A stretch of DNA of 64,000 nucleotides, from NCBI RefSeq assembly GCF_015265455.1, contig NZ_CP054492.1:496001-560000 (forward strand), read 5' to 3'. The stretch is from Candidatus Sulfurimonas baltica. Lineage in GTDB: Bacteria > Campylobacterota > Campylobacteria > Campylobacterales > Sulfurimonadaceae. The notes under the pieces were generated by a model that saw only the letters and a program-made list of their open reading frames with translations, ran no database searches and was not told the DNA's origin. Each line of letters opens with the position of its first letter. The first letter of the stretch is position 1. The position numbers and the translations under genes were made by a program. Of the stretch, positions 17,294-27,293 are shown one piece after another.

Positions 17294-18081
17294 TAGTACA
17301 ACTCCTCTTTGCTATTTAAAGAATCAATAGCACTCTCTTTGCTTATCTCAGTTTTCGTTTTGATTTCCATTGCGTTTTCTAAACGTTTTTCATCATCTTT
17401 GTCCCAACCTTTGATATAGTAATCACCGGCTTTACCTTGAGCGACCTCTCTTGGAAGTATAAATATAGATGCTTTTTCTGTAACACAGGCTCTTTCACAT
17501 AAACCACAACCAGTACAGATATTAGCATGAACAACCGGCTTCATAAAGGCATGCTTACCAGTTCTCTCATTCTTTTCATATTTAATTGATATAGCCTCGC
17601 CCAGTAAAGGACAAGCTCTATAACAAGCATCACATTGGATGCCCCAAAATGCTATACAGCTCTCACTGTCAATAATAGCTAGACCCATATCAGCCACGTT
17701 TATATCGAGTTTTGCATCTGTTGTAACACTAGATTCATCAAGGGCTCCCGTAGGACATACAGGGACACATGGAATATCTGTGCACATATAACAAGGTATA
17801 TCTCTAGGGATAAAATATGGAGTTCCTAGAGGTTTATTGTCACCTGGTTTAGCAAGCAATAGCGTATCGTACGGACAAGCTAAAACGCATAGCCCACACT
17901 TTATACATGTTTTAAGAAAATCATCTTCTTTTATGGCTCCAGGTGGGCGGAGTAAAAGTTGTGAAGCTGTAACTTCGTCAACATATGCACTCCAAATAAA
18001 ACCACCAAGTGCTGTTATACCAGCACTCCTTGCTATATTGAGGATAAATTTTCTTCTATCGCTTACTAGTTCAGTTTTCAT
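17293..18081 (-). CDS. napG: NapG, periplasmic four-cluster ferredoxin
   Basis: NapG receives electrons from NapH and passes them on towards NapB/NapA. The 262-residue product starts with a twin-arginine-like signal (D-R-R-K-F-I-L-N). Four cysteine clusters follow: C-I-K-C-G-L-C near 59, C-Y-M-C-T-D-I-P-C near 96, C-D-A-C-Y-R-A-C near 151 and C-T-G-C-G-L-C near 190. It sits between napA and napH in the order usual for Campylobacterota. Confidence 0.93.
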   Translation of the reverse strand: MKTELVSDRRKFILNIARSAGITALGGFIWSAYVDEVTASQLLLRPPGAIKEDDFLKTCIKCGLCVLACPYDTLLLAKPGDNKPLGTPYFIPRDIPCYMCTDIPCVPVCPTGALDESSVTTDAKLDINVADMGLAIIDSESCIAFWGIQCDACYRACPLLGEAISIKYEKNERTGKHAFMKPVVHANICTGCGLCERACVTEKASIFILPREVAQGKAGDYYIKGWDKDDEKRLENAMEIKTKTEISKESAIDSLNSKEELY

Positions 18082-18097
18082 TTTTTAGTATAACCTT

Positions 18098-20941
18098 TTA
18101 TGCTTTGTAGATTTTTACAGCACATTTTTTAAAGTCTGTCTGTTTTGACATTGGACACGTCGCATCTAAACAAACTTTGTTGATAAATACTTTTTCATCA
18201 AACCAAGGTACAAATACTAAGCCTTTTGGCGGTCTGTTTCTACCACGAGTTTCAACTCTGGCTTTAACTTTGCCACGTCGAGACTCAATCCAGCACAAGC
18301 CACCTTGAGTAAGATCTTTATTTTTTGCATCGCTAGGGTGCATATAACATAGTGCTTCTGGAACTGCACGATATAGTTCAGGAACACGCATAGTCATAGT
18401 TCCTGAATGCCAGTGTTCTAACACACGCCCCGTATTTAACCAAATATCATACTCTGCATCCGGCATTTCTGGAGGATCCATGTACGGACGAGCAAAAATC
18501 TTGGCTTTATTAGCGAGTGATTTTTTCTCAGAATCTTTATCTTTCCCACCTAGAGTACCACTTTGAAGTGCCTTTGCAATAGTTCCATAGAATGCATGTG
18601 AGTTACCACTCTCTTTAGTTGCTTTTGCTGCATATGGGTCATATTTAGCATTAAATCTCCATGCTGTCTCTTTACCGTCAACAACAGGCCATTTAAGACC
18701 ACGAACTTTATGGTACATGTCAAATGGTGCTAGGTCATGTCCATGCCCACGTGTAAATGCAGCATACTCTTCCCAAAGATATTTTTGGATGAAGAAGCCA
18801 TAACCTTTAAATACTTTTCCATCTGAGCCAACAACATTTCTGCTGTCTCCGTAACCCTCAGTATTGTCATACCCTTTTTGAATTGGGTCGTTTTGGTCAA
18901 GTTTATAAGTTTTAGCAACTTTATTTGCAAATAAAATATCAAACATTGTTGTATCTTCGCTGTAACCCATAGCCTTTGCTTGCTCTATAACACTAGGAAG
19001 CGCATCTTTTCTCGGACCAGATGGTGCCTGCGCACCCCATAAATCTTTAACTGTAAATCTCTTTGAGAGTTCAACCCATTGCCAAGTATCAGACATTGCA
19101 TCGCCAACCGGAAGTACTTGCTGTCTCCAGTGTTGAGTACGGCGTTCAGCATTTCCGTATGCTCCCCATTTTTCATAAATCATAGCCGTTGGAAGGATAA
19201 GGTCAGATACTTTTGCGGATATACCCGGATACCCATCAGATGTAACTATAAAGTTATCCATTTCACGCGCTGCTTTTAACCAGTGAGTTGCAGATCCTGA
19301 ATCTTGATAAGGATTACAAACATTTACCCAAGCAAATTTAATTAAGCCATCTTGGATATCACGGTGGATTTTCATAATATGTTGTTTTCCAACACCATTT
19401 AGTGTCCCATTTGGAACCATCCATTTCTCTTCTGCTATTTTTCTGTGAGCAGGATTTGCAACCATCATATCTGCTGGAAGTCTATGTGTAAACGTACCAA
19501 CTTCACGCGCCGTTCCACATGCAGAAGGCTGGCCTGTTAAACTAAATGCTCCCTCACCAGGATTAGCTTGTTTATTTAATAAAAAGTGAACATTGTAAGC
19601 AAGTGTATTAACCCAAGTACCACGTGTATGTTGGTTCATACCCATTGTCCAAAAAGATACTACTTTTCGTCCCTTTTCAATATACAAGTTAGCTAACTCT
19701 TGAAGTTTTGCTTTGAAGCTATCAAGAGACTCATCGGGATTGCCTTTTGTAATAGTTGCAGTATATTCCAGTGTATATGGTTCTAAAGATTTCTTATACT
19801 CTTCAAAAGAGATTTCCCAGTGACCTAATGTACCAGCAGTATGATTCATAGTGTCACCAGCTTTATAACCAAAAGGCTCTAGTGCTGGTCCCTCTTTATC
19901 AGAAACAGTTGTTTTCATCTCTTTATTGATTGTTTGCATCTCTAAAGCAGAATATTGACCAGCACTACCATCAGCATTGACAGGAGACATAGATTTTTCA
20001 CCGGCTCTTCTCATACCGTAACCGATATTTACCGGACCAGCAGCAAATACCATATGTTTCTTAACAAAATCCCAGTCTATAATACCTTCAGCTTCATCTC
20101 TCATTACAATTTCTCTTGCAATGTAGTTCCATAGAGCTATATCAGTATTTGGAGAGAATATGATTTCCGTATCAGCCAAATCTGAAGTTCTGTGGGTATA
20201 AGTTTGAATACTTATAACTTTTACTCTCTCAGGGTCTGAAAGTTTTCTATCAGTTACACGAGACCATAAAATAGGGTGCATCTCTGCCATATTTGAACCC
20301 CATGTAACTATTGTATCAGTTAGTTCAATATCATCATAACAGCCAGAAGGTTCATCAACACCAAATGTTTGGTAAAAACCAACAACAGCTGATGCCATAC
20401 AGTGACGTGCATTTGGATCAATAGCGTTTGATCTAAAACCTGCTTTCATCATTTTTTGAGCTGCATAACCTTCCATAATAGTATATTGACCAGAGGCGAA
20501 AATACCAATTCCTTCAGGTCCACCATGCTTAAGTGCTTTTTTGATGTTTATCGCCATCTCATCAAAAGCTCTTTCCCAAGATATAGGTGCAAATTTACCT
20601 TTTTTGTCAAAGTTGCCATTTGCATCCATTCTAAGTAATGGCTTGGTTAGCCTGTCGGCACCGTACATAATCTTTGCATTAAAGTAACCCTTAATACAGT
20701 TTAGACCACGATTAACCGGTGCCGCAGGGTCACCTTTAACAGCTACAATCTTACCATTTTTAGTAGCCATCATAATACCACAACCCGTACCACAGAAACG
20801 ACAAGCTGCCTTGTCCCATCTCCAGTCGCCTTCAGCTTGAGCTGCTGCTGCTTGTAGGTCTGCCGGTACACTCATACCAATTGCCGCTGCCGCAGATGCC
20901 GCCGCTGAACTTTTAAGAAATTCTCTTCTAGAAAGTGTCAT
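18098..20941 (-). CDS. napA: NapA, catalytic subunit of periplasmic nitrate reductase
   Basis: NapA reduces nitrate to nitrite at a bis-MGD molybdenum centre. The 947-residue protein begins with a Tat signal (S-R-R-E-F-L-K, then an Ala-rich core). The [4Fe-4S] motif C-x2-C-x3-C-x27-C starts near residue 47 (C-R-F-C-G-T-G-C). The Mo-ligating cysteine is in P-S-G-C-Y-D-D near 199. Conserved Nap blocks such as N-M-A-E-M-H-P and M-G-M-N-Q-H-T-R-G are present. AGGAGA precedes the ATG. It is the first gene of the operon, with its own promoter region upstream. Confidence 0.96.
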   Translation of the reverse strand: MTLSRREFLKSSAAASAAAAIGMSVPADLQAAAAQAEGDWRWDKAACRFCGTGCGIMMATKNGKIVAVKGDPAAPVNRGLNCIKGYFNAKIMYGADRLTKPLLRMDANGNFDKKGKFAPISWERAFDEMAINIKKALKHGGPEGIGIFASGQYTIMEGYAAQKMMKAGFRSNAIDPNARHCMASAVVGFYQTFGVDEPSGCYDDIELTDTIVTWGSNMAEMHPILWSRVTDRKLSDPERVKVISIQTYTHRTSDLADTEIIFSPNTDIALWNYIAREIVMRDEAEGIIDWDFVKKHMVFAAGPVNIGYGMRRAGEKSMSPVNADGSAGQYSALEMQTINKEMKTTVSDKEGPALEPFGYKAGDTMNHTAGTLGHWEISFEEYKKSLEPYTLEYTATITKGNPDESLDSFKAKLQELANLYIEKGRKVVSFWTMGMNQHTRGTWVNTLAYNVHFLLNKQANPGEGAFSLTGQPSACGTAREVGTFTHRLPADMMVANPAHRKIAEEKWMVPNGTLNGVGKQHIMKIHRDIQDGLIKFAWVNVCNPYQDSGSATHWLKAAREMDNFIVTSDGYPGISAKVSDLILPTAMIYEKWGAYGNAERRTQHWRQQVLPVGDAMSDTWQWVELSKRFTVKDLWGAQAPSGPRKDALPSVIEQAKAMGYSEDTTMFDILFANKVAKTYKLDQNDPIQKGYDNTEGYGDSRNVVGSDGKVFKGYGFFIQKYLWEEYAAFTRGHGHDLAPFDMYHKVRGLKWPVVDGKETAWRFNAKYDPYAAKATKESGNSHAFYGTIAKALQSGTLGGKDKDSEKKSLANKAKIFARPYMDPPEMPDAEYDIWLNTGRVLEHWHSGTMTMRVPELYRAVPEALCYMHPSDAKNKDLTQGGLCWIESRRGKVKARVETRGRNRPPKGLVFVPWFDEKVFINKVCLDATCPMSKQTDFKKCAVKIYKA

Positions 20942-20985
20942 ATTCTCTCCTGTTAGATAATATTTTTTGTTATGTATAGATTAAC

Positions 20986-21034
20986 AAGAAGAAGTATAGC
21001 ACAGTTTTTTTTTAATGCACTTGACTTGTGTCAA
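20986..21034 (-). promoter_or_regulatory. napA promoter with Crp/Fnr-type palindrome at about -41.5
   Basis: Plus-strand 21021-21034 is a perfect dyad, TTGAC-N4-GTCAA. On the minus strand, TATACT (plus 20993-20998), preceded by TGC, makes an extended -10 box. A start about 7 bases downstream falls near 20986, which puts the dyad centre close to -41.5, the class II activator position. That leaves a 45-base leader with AGGAGA before napA. The half-site fits the recognition class of regulators with an E-x-x-S-R helix, such as the one encoded at 22108-22776. Confidence 0.65.
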
Positions 21035-21100
21035 AATCTTAGTCTTTTAAATTAAGTTATATTTTATATATTGAAAAATGAGGCTGATTTATGGGGATAT

Positions 21101-22111
21101 TTATGGTTTAACTATTTGGCAACTTTTAGTAAGTTTCTCTAACTCTTTTTTTAGGTTTGAAAGTTTATGTGTTGAGTTTATTAAAACTTCTGTTGATTCT
21201 ATAACAATATCTTCACTATTATTGAGGTGTTTGGATGCCAATGAATTGTCTTGCAGTTCATTTATTATAGTATCAAACTCATCTGTTAGCTCCTCTAGTT
21301 TGGAAGATGCGTATTGTGATTGTCTCAGAGCTTCGTCGGAATGCTCTATGGCAGAGTTTATTTTTTGAATAAAGCAATTAATAGTACCCCCAACTTCAAC
21401 TATTTCACTTTCGCTTTCAGGTTTAATTTTTATTGGTGTAATCTTGGATATGTTTTCATTATTAATCAGTGTTTTGGAGTGTTGTATAAAAGAGTCTACA
21501 TGTGACTCCATGGCTCTAAGTTGTATAAGTGAATATAAAAGCAAAATGAAAAATGTAAAGGCTGATAAGTATTGAAAAGTTTTTATAAAGTCAGATTTTT
21601 CTTCACTATGGTTTGTGTATAGTGTTACAAGTTTATCTACACTCTCAAGCAGTATGGTATTTTGGTTATATATAGATTTAACCACTTCTTCTAGCTCTTT
21701 ACTTGTGTTTAACTTTGAACTACTTAGAAGTTTAAACTTTTGAATGTTTTCATAAAAGTCATCCCAAAGTTTATTTACACTATTAAGTTGTGTCAAAATA
21801 CTATATGTATCAACTGCTGATATCTCTTTATCTTTGTCCCCGTATTTTAAAATTTTGAGACCATTAATAAACTCAGCAGCAGCGGAATCTAACTCAATAA
21901 AATCTTTATTTGAACTATGATATATATAAAAAACATTTTTAGCAATTTTTTGAGTCAACATTCTTTGTTTTCCAACAATATTTACTACTAGAGCGTCTTT
22001 TGTATTTTGCTGGTTTAGGTATATTGTCGTTGCTATTACGCTGATCATTAGCATTGTTAGCATCGCGCCTAAGAGCTTGATTTTTGTGCTCATTTTTGTA
22101 GTTTTTTTCAT
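21101..22111 (-). CDS. Membrane sensor with PilJ/NarX-like periplasmic domain, no kinase
   Basis: The 336-residue protein has two membrane segments, at about 10-30 and 178-197. Between them is a helical periplasmic domain starting with V-N-I-V-G-K-Q-R-M-L-T-Q-K-I, the signature of the type IV pili/NarX N-terminal family; in NarX the equivalent P-box binds nitrate. The cytoplasmic part (about 200-336) is HAMP-like and coiled coil, with no histidine kinase, GGDEF or methyl-accepting signalling domain. The start overlaps the stop of the Crp/Fnr gene by 4 bases (ATGA). With nap directly downstream, nitrate sensing is a reasonable inference. Confidence 0.75.
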   Translation of the reverse strand: MKKTTKMSTKIKLLGAMLTMLMISVIATTIYLNQQNTKDALVVNIVGKQRMLTQKIAKNVFYIYHSSNKDFIELDSAAAEFINGLKILKYGDKDKEISAVDTYSILTQLNSVNKLWDDFYENIQKFKLLSSSKLNTSKELEEVVKSIYNQNTILLESVDKLVTLYTNHSEEKSDFIKTFQYLSAFTFFILLLYSLIQLRAMESHVDSFIQHSKTLINNENISKITPIKIKPESESEIVEVGGTINCFIQKINSAIEHSDEALRQSQYASSKLEELTDEFDTIINELQDNSLASKHLNNSEDIVIESTEVLINSTHKLSNLKKELEKLTKSCQIVKP

Positions 22112-22776
22112 GATAATCCACCATTATATATATTCTGAAGTAACTTTTTATCAAGAATAGTGACGATTGAGTTTTCAATATTAATGATAGAACTTCTTTT
22201 TAATTTTTTTAAAACTCTAGATAGTGTCTCCGGTTGAATATGTAACATAAAAGAGACTTCAGTCCTTTTAAGTGTGTTAAACATTTCCAAATCATCACAC
22301 AGGGTAAAAGCAACTTTTGCAGTTGCATCAAATACCAACTCCCTGTTTACAACACAGTGAAGTTGCTGAGTTTTTGAGAGTATCTCATTTATGAACTCAC
22401 TGTTTAGTATGTTTTTAGATAAGAACTGTGTTTTAAACTCTAAAAAATCAACTTCAAGTATAGTACTGTCTTCCATAAATTCAGCATTGGAAAAACAGTG
22501 AATTATATTATTGTCTAGAGTGGTTAGTTCTGAAATAAGAGAGTTTTTATGTATATTGTAAAGAAAGATTTCATTCTCAAACTTATCTATTTTATAAACT
22601 TTTAAAAGTCCTGAGACTAAAAAAAATATTTTATTATTAGTGTCATTCTCATAATAGAGTATTGATTTTTTTGGGTACTTAACTACCGTTGAGATGCTAT
22701 CAATTATATTTAACATATCACTATCAAGTGAAGCAAAAAAAGATAGTTGTCTTATATGATATTGTTTTTCATTCAT
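22108..22776 (-). CDS. Crp/Fnr-family transcription regulator
   Basis: A 222-residue protein with an N-terminal cyclic-nucleotide-binding-like beta-barrel (about 10-125), a dimer helix and a C-terminal HTH at about 165-205. The recognition helix reads P-E-T-L-S-R-V-L-K-K-L; the E-x-x-S-R pattern is that of FNR, which reads TTGAT half-sites. There is no N-terminal Cys cluster, so it is not an oxygen-labile FNR. It is the first gene of a pair with the NarX-like sensor, upstream of nap, and a matching palindrome lies before napA. Candidate regulator of nap. Confidence 0.85.
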   Translation of the reverse strand: MNEKQYHIRQLSFFASLDSDMLNIIDSISTVVKYPKKSILYYENDTNNKIFFLVSGLLKVYKIDKFENEIFLYNIHKNSLISELTTLDNNIIHCFSNAEFMEDSTILEVDFLEFKTQFLSKNILNSEFINEILSKTQQLHCVVNRELVFDATAKVAFTLCDDLEMFNTLKRTEVSFMLHIQPETLSRVLKKLKRSSIINIENSIVTILDKKLLQNIYNGGLS

Positions 22777-22909
22777 AATTTATACTTTGTATTTATGACT
22801 ATTTTTGTTCAATAGATTAACTTTTACGTATTCTACCATCAATTTAAATTAAATTTCTATATTTGGCATAGTGTTTGCTTTGGTTAATTGATGTTTAACA
22901 GGGAGAAAA

Positions 22910-24196
22910 ATGAATTTTATAGAAGCATTAAAGCTTAAAAGTAAACTTTTTTTTATATTTGTACTTATAGCAGTTGGTCTGTTCTTTATCGGTATCATGG
23001 GTACAATAAATCTTAATTCAATGAAAAAAAACTTAGATGCCTTATACTTTGGTTCTTTAGTCCCTGTTATAGAACTTAATTCAATCTTACAAATATATCA
23101 TTCAGGTTTGGCAAATACAATATACAGGGCTAAAAATTCTGAGATTACCCCTAGCGAAGTTGAATCAAAGATTCAACTTTCAGTAAAAAACATTAGCAGA
23201 GAGTGGGAAAAGTATGAATCTCACTTTAAAAGAGACAAAGAGCTTGACTATGTTGAGTATACAGCACTGGAAATCAAGGCGACGAATAAATATTTTTATA
23301 AAATAATAAAAGCTTTGTCTGATGGTCACGATATTAAAGAGATATCTATAGTAAGTTTAGAGAAAAAAATCTCACATATCAACAAAGTAGTTAATAAACT
23401 CATTGCTTATGAAGTGAGTGTCGCCAAGTATGAGAGAAAGAAATTTATAGATGTTTATGATTATTTACTCGTGCAAGTTGGTTTTATACTGGCAGTTGTA
23501 ATCTTGGGAGTTATGCTGATATCATATTATGTCTTTAAAAGTATTCAAAAAGATCAGACAGCATTAGAGGTGGCAACAAAGAGATTGAAGATAGCAAATA
23601 AAAAACTGGAAAATGTCTCATATACAGACTCATTAACAAATCTTTACAACAGAAGATATTTTAATCTAGTTTATGACAGAGAGTTAAAGAGAGCAAAGAG
23701 AAGTAACACATATATAACTTTTATGATGTTGGATATTGACTTCTTTAAGCAGTATAATGACACTTATGGGCATATTGAGGGAGATTTTGCTCTTAAGAGT
23801 GTTGCAAAAGTATTGCAAGATATACTAAAAAGACCCGGAGATTTTGTATTTAGACTTGGCGGAGAGGAGTTCGGAATATTACTCACTGAGACAGATGAAT
23901 CCAATAGTGCAAAGTTGGCTAGAGATATCTGCAACTCTGTTAGAGGAAGAGAAATCAAACACTCAGGCTCTAAAGTCAATGAGTTTGTCACCATCTCTAT
24001 CGGTGTTGTTTGCTGTATCGCTGATGAAGCATTAAATGATGAGATACTTTTGTCTCGTGCTGATGAGATGCTATATAAAGCAAAAGACAGCGGAAGAGAC
24101 CGTTATAATATAACTACAAATGTAAGTGAAGCAAAAACTGCCAAGGTAAAGAGTGAAGAGAAAAAAGAAGATGGGAAAAAAGAGTTTATTGCTTAG
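22910..24196 (+). CDS. Diguanylate cyclase with membrane-bound sensor domain
   Basis: The 428-residue protein has two membrane helices (about 14-34 and 188-210) enclosing a four-helix-bundle-like periplasmic sensor domain. A GGDEF domain fills about 235-405. The active site is G-G-E-E-F. An inhibitory R-x-x-D site (R-P-G-D) lies five residues before it, so the enzyme should make cyclic di-GMP and be subject to product inhibition. The tail is Lys/Glu-rich. It is transcribed divergently from the Crp/Fnr-sensor pair; its signal is unknown. Confidence 0.9.
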   Translation: MNFIEALKLKSKLFFIFVLIAVGLFFIGIMGTINLNSMKKNLDALYFGSLVPVIELNSILQIYHSGLANTIYRAKNSEITPSEVESKIQLSVKNISREWEKYESHFKRDKELDYVEYTALEIKATNKYFYKIIKALSDGHDIKEISIVSLEKKISHINKVVNKLIAYEVSVAKYERKKFIDVYDYLLVQVGFILAVVILGVMLISYYVFKSIQKDQTALEVATKRLKIANKKLENVSYTDSLTNLYNRRYFNLVYDRELKRAKRSNTYITFMMLDIDFFKQYNDTYGHIEGDFALKSVAKVLQDILKRPGDFVFRLGGEEFGILLTETDESNSAKLARDICNSVRGREIKHSGSKVNEFVTISIGVVCCIADEALNDEILLSRADEMLYKAKDSGRDRYNITTNVSEAKTAKVKSEEKKEDGKKEFIA

Positions 24197-24537
24197 TGTC
24201 CACTCTTAAACCTGAACTTTTCTGCTATGAGTAGAGCTCTAAGCTTATCTTTTAATTCTCCTTGAAACTCCATCCACCCATCTTTAAAAGCTCCACCGCA
24301 GCCAAGTTTTTTCTTCAAAATTTTCAGAATTGCTTCGGAATCATTTAAAGGGAGATGGAACTCACCGACGAGTGTAACGGTTTTGCCACGACGCTTCTCT
24401 TTTTTAAAAATTAAGAAGTGCTTTGAGGGGTCTAAAATTTCATCTGAGACAGTCGTTTTTCTTGATGATTGAATCTCTGCCCACCCATCATCAATATCTG
24501 CACCTATAAAGATATCGAGTTTTTTGCCTCTAGACAT
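24193..24537 (-). CDS. SUI1/YciH-family translation factor-like protein
   Basis: A 114-residue protein with a C-terminal SUI1 domain: a basic loop (K-K-E-K-R-R-G-K-T-V-T-L-V), then L-G-C-G-G-A-F-K-D-G-W-M-E-F-Q-G, the bacterial version of the eIF1 core. Bacterial YciH proteins are implicated in translation initiation fidelity. The 3' end overlaps the convergent diguanylate cyclase gene by 4 bases, and the start overlaps the next gene upstream by 8 bases. Confidence 0.85.
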   Translation of the reverse strand: MSRGKKLDIFIGADIDDGWAEIQSSRKTTVSDEILDPSKHFLIFKKEKRRGKTVTLVGEFHLPLNDSEAILKILKKKLGCGGAFKDGWMEFQGELKDKLRALLIAEKFRFKSGH

Positions 24538-24745
24538 TTTCGCTGCCTATATATCTAAATCTAGGAACTAATGTATTGTTAACTTCAACTTCTTCAAAAA
24601 ACATAGTATATGGTCTTGCCCACAGAGTTTCATCGCCGTACATCGCGCGGTAAAGGACCATAAGCTCCTCTGTCTCACTATGTCTTAGTGTATCTATGAC
24701 TTCATAGCGGTTACCCTTGTAATGTTCATAGATTCCTGTCTTCAT
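24530..24745 (-). CDS. DUF1653 protein
   Basis: A 71-residue protein with the DUF1653 pattern: G-I-Y-E-H-Y-K-G-N-R-Y-E-V, E-L-M-V-L-Y-R-A-M-Y and W-A-R-P-Y-T-M-F. Function is unknown; it is small, soluble and widespread. It starts one base after the DUF5718 gene ends, in a four-gene minus-strand run. Confidence 0.85.
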   Translation of the reverse strand: MKTGIYEHYKGNRYEVIDTLRHSETEELMVLYRAMYGDETLWARPYTMFFEEVEVNNTLVPRFRYIGSENV

Positions 24746-24746
24746 A

Positions 24747-25607
24747 CTACAAAACTTTTTGAGCTAATACACTCATGTTGTCGGTGTCATAAGAACTGTT
24801 TTTTACACTTTGAAGAACCTCTGCATGTGAGATGTTTTTAGCGTTGTATACAACTATTATAACTTCATCGGAAGATTTTAAAAATGTACTCTCCCCGTAA
24901 GGTGTATATCTAGTCGCCCCTATGCTGATAATCGCCTCTTTGGGATTGTTACATGTAGAGATATATTCACTTAAATTTTCTAGCGGTCCAAAATCTTCTT
25001 GAGTGTTTATCTGATTTATCATCCAGTCAAGAAGTTTCTCATAAAAGTAGCTATAACCGGTTAGTTCTACATCCTCGCCATACGAGTGAACTTCACCATC
25101 TCTTCTTAAAAAGCTGCATATTGAGTAGTTGTCCATAACTCCGCCAGCGCTAAATTTGTCAATGGCAATTAAGTTGTCACTAATCCCTTTAGATGCTTCA
25201 CCCCAGTTTTTTTTATCACTAATCTTACTGGCACCTGCTACTCTGATAGAGCAGTCGTTATAGGCTCCAAAGTGCGTAGGGATGATTTTAGAGAGTTTGT
25301 TGTTTATATATTCAAGTCTACATGTAAGTCCAACTTCAGGTTCAGCCTGAACATTTACATCTTTGTTTGGAAGTTTAATGGTAGTACTTGAGAGAGGGTA
25401 GGTTTTTAAAATGGCTTTTGCCTTAAAGGATGACACAAGGGCCTCATTCTCTACATGTAGAGGGAGATAAAAAGGGAACATCCCTTTTGGGGCTGCTTCA
25501 TCGGCTGTTATAATATCTTTAAAATCTTCTAGTTCGCCGGCTTGAGCCAGGTGAAGTGCAAAGTTACCTGCAATTCCCAGCCCTAAAAAATCTCTATAAG
25601 TGTCCAC
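24747..25607 (-). CDS. DUF5718-like conserved protein
   Basis: I choose the GTG at 25607 (product V/M-D-T-Y-R-D-F-L-G-L-G-I-A-G-N-F, 286 residues), with GAGG about 9 bases upstream. A frame from 25670 would overlap the ABC-F gene by 77 bases. The G-x-G-x-A-G-N-F start, the M-F-P-F-Y-L-P region and the later N-D-C-S-I-R-V segment match a conserved family common in Campylobacterota, which I believe is DUF5718. The layout faintly recalls fumarylacetoacetase-like folds, but no catalytic role is established. Confidence 0.65.
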   Translation of the reverse strand: MDTYRDFLGLGIAGNFALHLAQAGELEDFKDIITADEAAPKGMFPFYLPLHVENEALVSSFKAKAILKTYPLSSTTIKLPNKDVNVQAEPEVGLTCRLEYINNKLSKIIPTHFGAYNDCSIRVAGASKISDKKNWGEASKGISDNLIAIDKFSAGGVMDNYSICSFLRRDGEVHSYGEDVELTGYSYFYEKLLDWMINQINTQEDFGPLENLSEYISTCNNPKEAIISIGATRYTPYGESTFLKSSDEVIIVVYNAKNISHAEVLQSVKNSSYDTDNMSVLAQKVL

Positions 25608-27198
25608 TTGCTTTGGCCTCAACAAACTCTTCATAAGTACCTTTGAAATCTGTATAACTTCCATCAGCATGTAGCTCGATTATGCGGTTAGCAAAAGCGT
25701 CCAGTAGCTCACGGTCATGAGATACACAGATAACATTTCCTTTGAAGTTGTAAAGAGCTTCACCAAGTGCTACGATAGCCTCAAGGTCAAGGTGATTTGA
25801 AGGCTCATCTAGAAGTACAAAGTTTCCACCCTCTAACATCATCTTACTAAGCATCATTCTGTGTTTTTCACCACCGGAGATACTTACAACAGATTTCTCT
25901 TGCTGTTCGCCATTAAAAAGCATACGGCCAAGACAGTTTCTAACCTCTGCCATATCTCCTTTAGGATTAAACGATTTTAACCAATCATAAAGAGTACCAT
26001 CACCTTTAATAATGTCTGCCGTATCTTGTGGAAAGTAACTATTCTCGATTGTAGCACCCCAGTGAATTTCGCCGGAAGTCGGTTTCATCTCTTCCATCAT
26101 AATTTTCATAAGAGTTGTTTTTCCAACACCATTTGGTCCGATTAGTGCAACTTTTTCATCTGGAATAAATTTAAGACTTATATCTTTTAAAACTTGATTG
26201 TCTCCAAAAGAGTGATTGATGTTTGTAATGTTAAGTGCTTCGTCACCCATTGCTCTTTTTGCCTTAAAAACAATGCTTGGGTCTCTTCTTGAGGATGGTT
26301 TGATATCGTCAATTACAAGTTTGTCAAGTTGTTTTTGTCTTGAAGTTGCTTGTTTTGCCTTAGAAGCATTTGCACTAAATCTTCTAACGAAAGCTTCAAG
26401 TTGTTCTTTCTCTTTCTCTTGTTTAGCGTTGTTAAGTTCATTTTGCTTAGAAATAACATTTGCAGCTATATACCAGTCGTTGAAGTTACCTGTAAATTCA
26501 CGAATCTTTTGGTAATCTACATCTAATATATTTGTAACAACGGCATTTAAGAAGTGTCTATCGTGAGAGATAACAACCATAGTTCCCTCATGTCTTTGAA
26601 GCTCGTTTTCCAACCATGTAATCGTTTCAATATCTTGATTGTTGGTAGGCTCATCGAGGAATAGTACATCAGGTTTTGGGTATAAAACTTGAGCTAAAAG
26701 AACTTTAAATTTGTCAGCACTATCAAGAGTTGACATAAGGTCGTTATGCTGATTTGCAGGGATACCAACATTTTCAAGTATCTTTGCAATATTTACATCG
26801 TACTCATAAGTAGGATCTTCTTCTACACAAATAACTTCTAACTCTGCAAGACGGTCATTTACAGCATCATCTTCAAAATCACCAGTTGCATAGATAATCT
26901 CTTTTTCTTTTATTGCATCATAAAGTCTTTTATTGCCGTATAAAACAGCATCCATAATAGTAAACTCTTCAAAGGCATATTGATTTTGCCCGAGAACACC
27001 GACTTTATTAGTTTTTGGGATTATTACTTCACCGTCATACTCATTTATTTGTCCACACAGGATTTTTAGAAAAGTTGTTTTTCCAGCGCCGTTAGCACCG
27101 ATAAGACCATATCTTTTATGACGATCAAGCTTTAGATTTATATTTTCAAACAAGACTCTATTGCCATAACGCATTGTTAAATTTTGTACAGTTACCAT
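25594..27198 (-). CDS. ABC-F family ATPase (YbiT-like)
   Basis: The 534-residue soluble protein has two ABC domains without membrane segments. Walker A motifs are G-A-N-G-A-G-K-T-T (about 36) and G-P-N-G-V-G-K-T-T (about 360). The second signature is I-S-G-G-E-K, followed by L-L-D-E-P-S-N-H-L-D. In the first domain the usual signature is degenerate (L-D-S-A-D-K-F), while L-F-L-D-E-P-T-N-N-Q-D is intact. The inter-domain linker is Lys/Gln/Ala-rich. Such proteins act on ribosomes in translation control or antibiotic protection. Confidence 0.9.
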   Translation of the reverse strand: MVTVQNLTMRYGNRVLFENINLKLDRHKRYGLIGANGAGKTTFLKILCGQINEYDGEVIIPKTNKVGVLGQNQYAFEEFTIMDAVLYGNKRLYDAIKEKEIIYATGDFEDDAVNDRLAELEVICVEEDPTYEYDVNIAKILENVGIPANQHNDLMSTLDSADKFKVLLAQVLYPKPDVLFLDEPTNNQDIETITWLENELQRHEGTMVVISHDRHFLNAVVTNILDVDYQKIREFTGNFNDWYIAANVISKQNELNNAKQEKEKEQLEAFVRRFSANASKAKQATSRQKQLDKLVIDDIKPSSRRDPSIVFKAKRAMGDEALNITNINHSFGDNQVLKDISLKFIPDEKVALIGPNGVGKTTLMKIMMEEMKPTSGEIHWGATIENSYFPQDTADIIKGDGTLYDWLKSFNPKGDMAEVRNCLGRMLFNGEQQEKSVVSISGGEKHRMMLSKMMLEGGNFVLLDEPSNHLDLEAIVALGEALYNFKGNVICVSHDRELLDAFANRIIELHADGSYTDFKGTYEEFVEAKASGHL

Positions 27199-27293
27199 GA
27201 TTTTTATCTCTCGCTTAGGTACAATTGGCTGTACCTATTAATTTTCGCGATTATAGCTGAAAGTAGTTTAAAGCTTGATTTAATAACTAGTTA

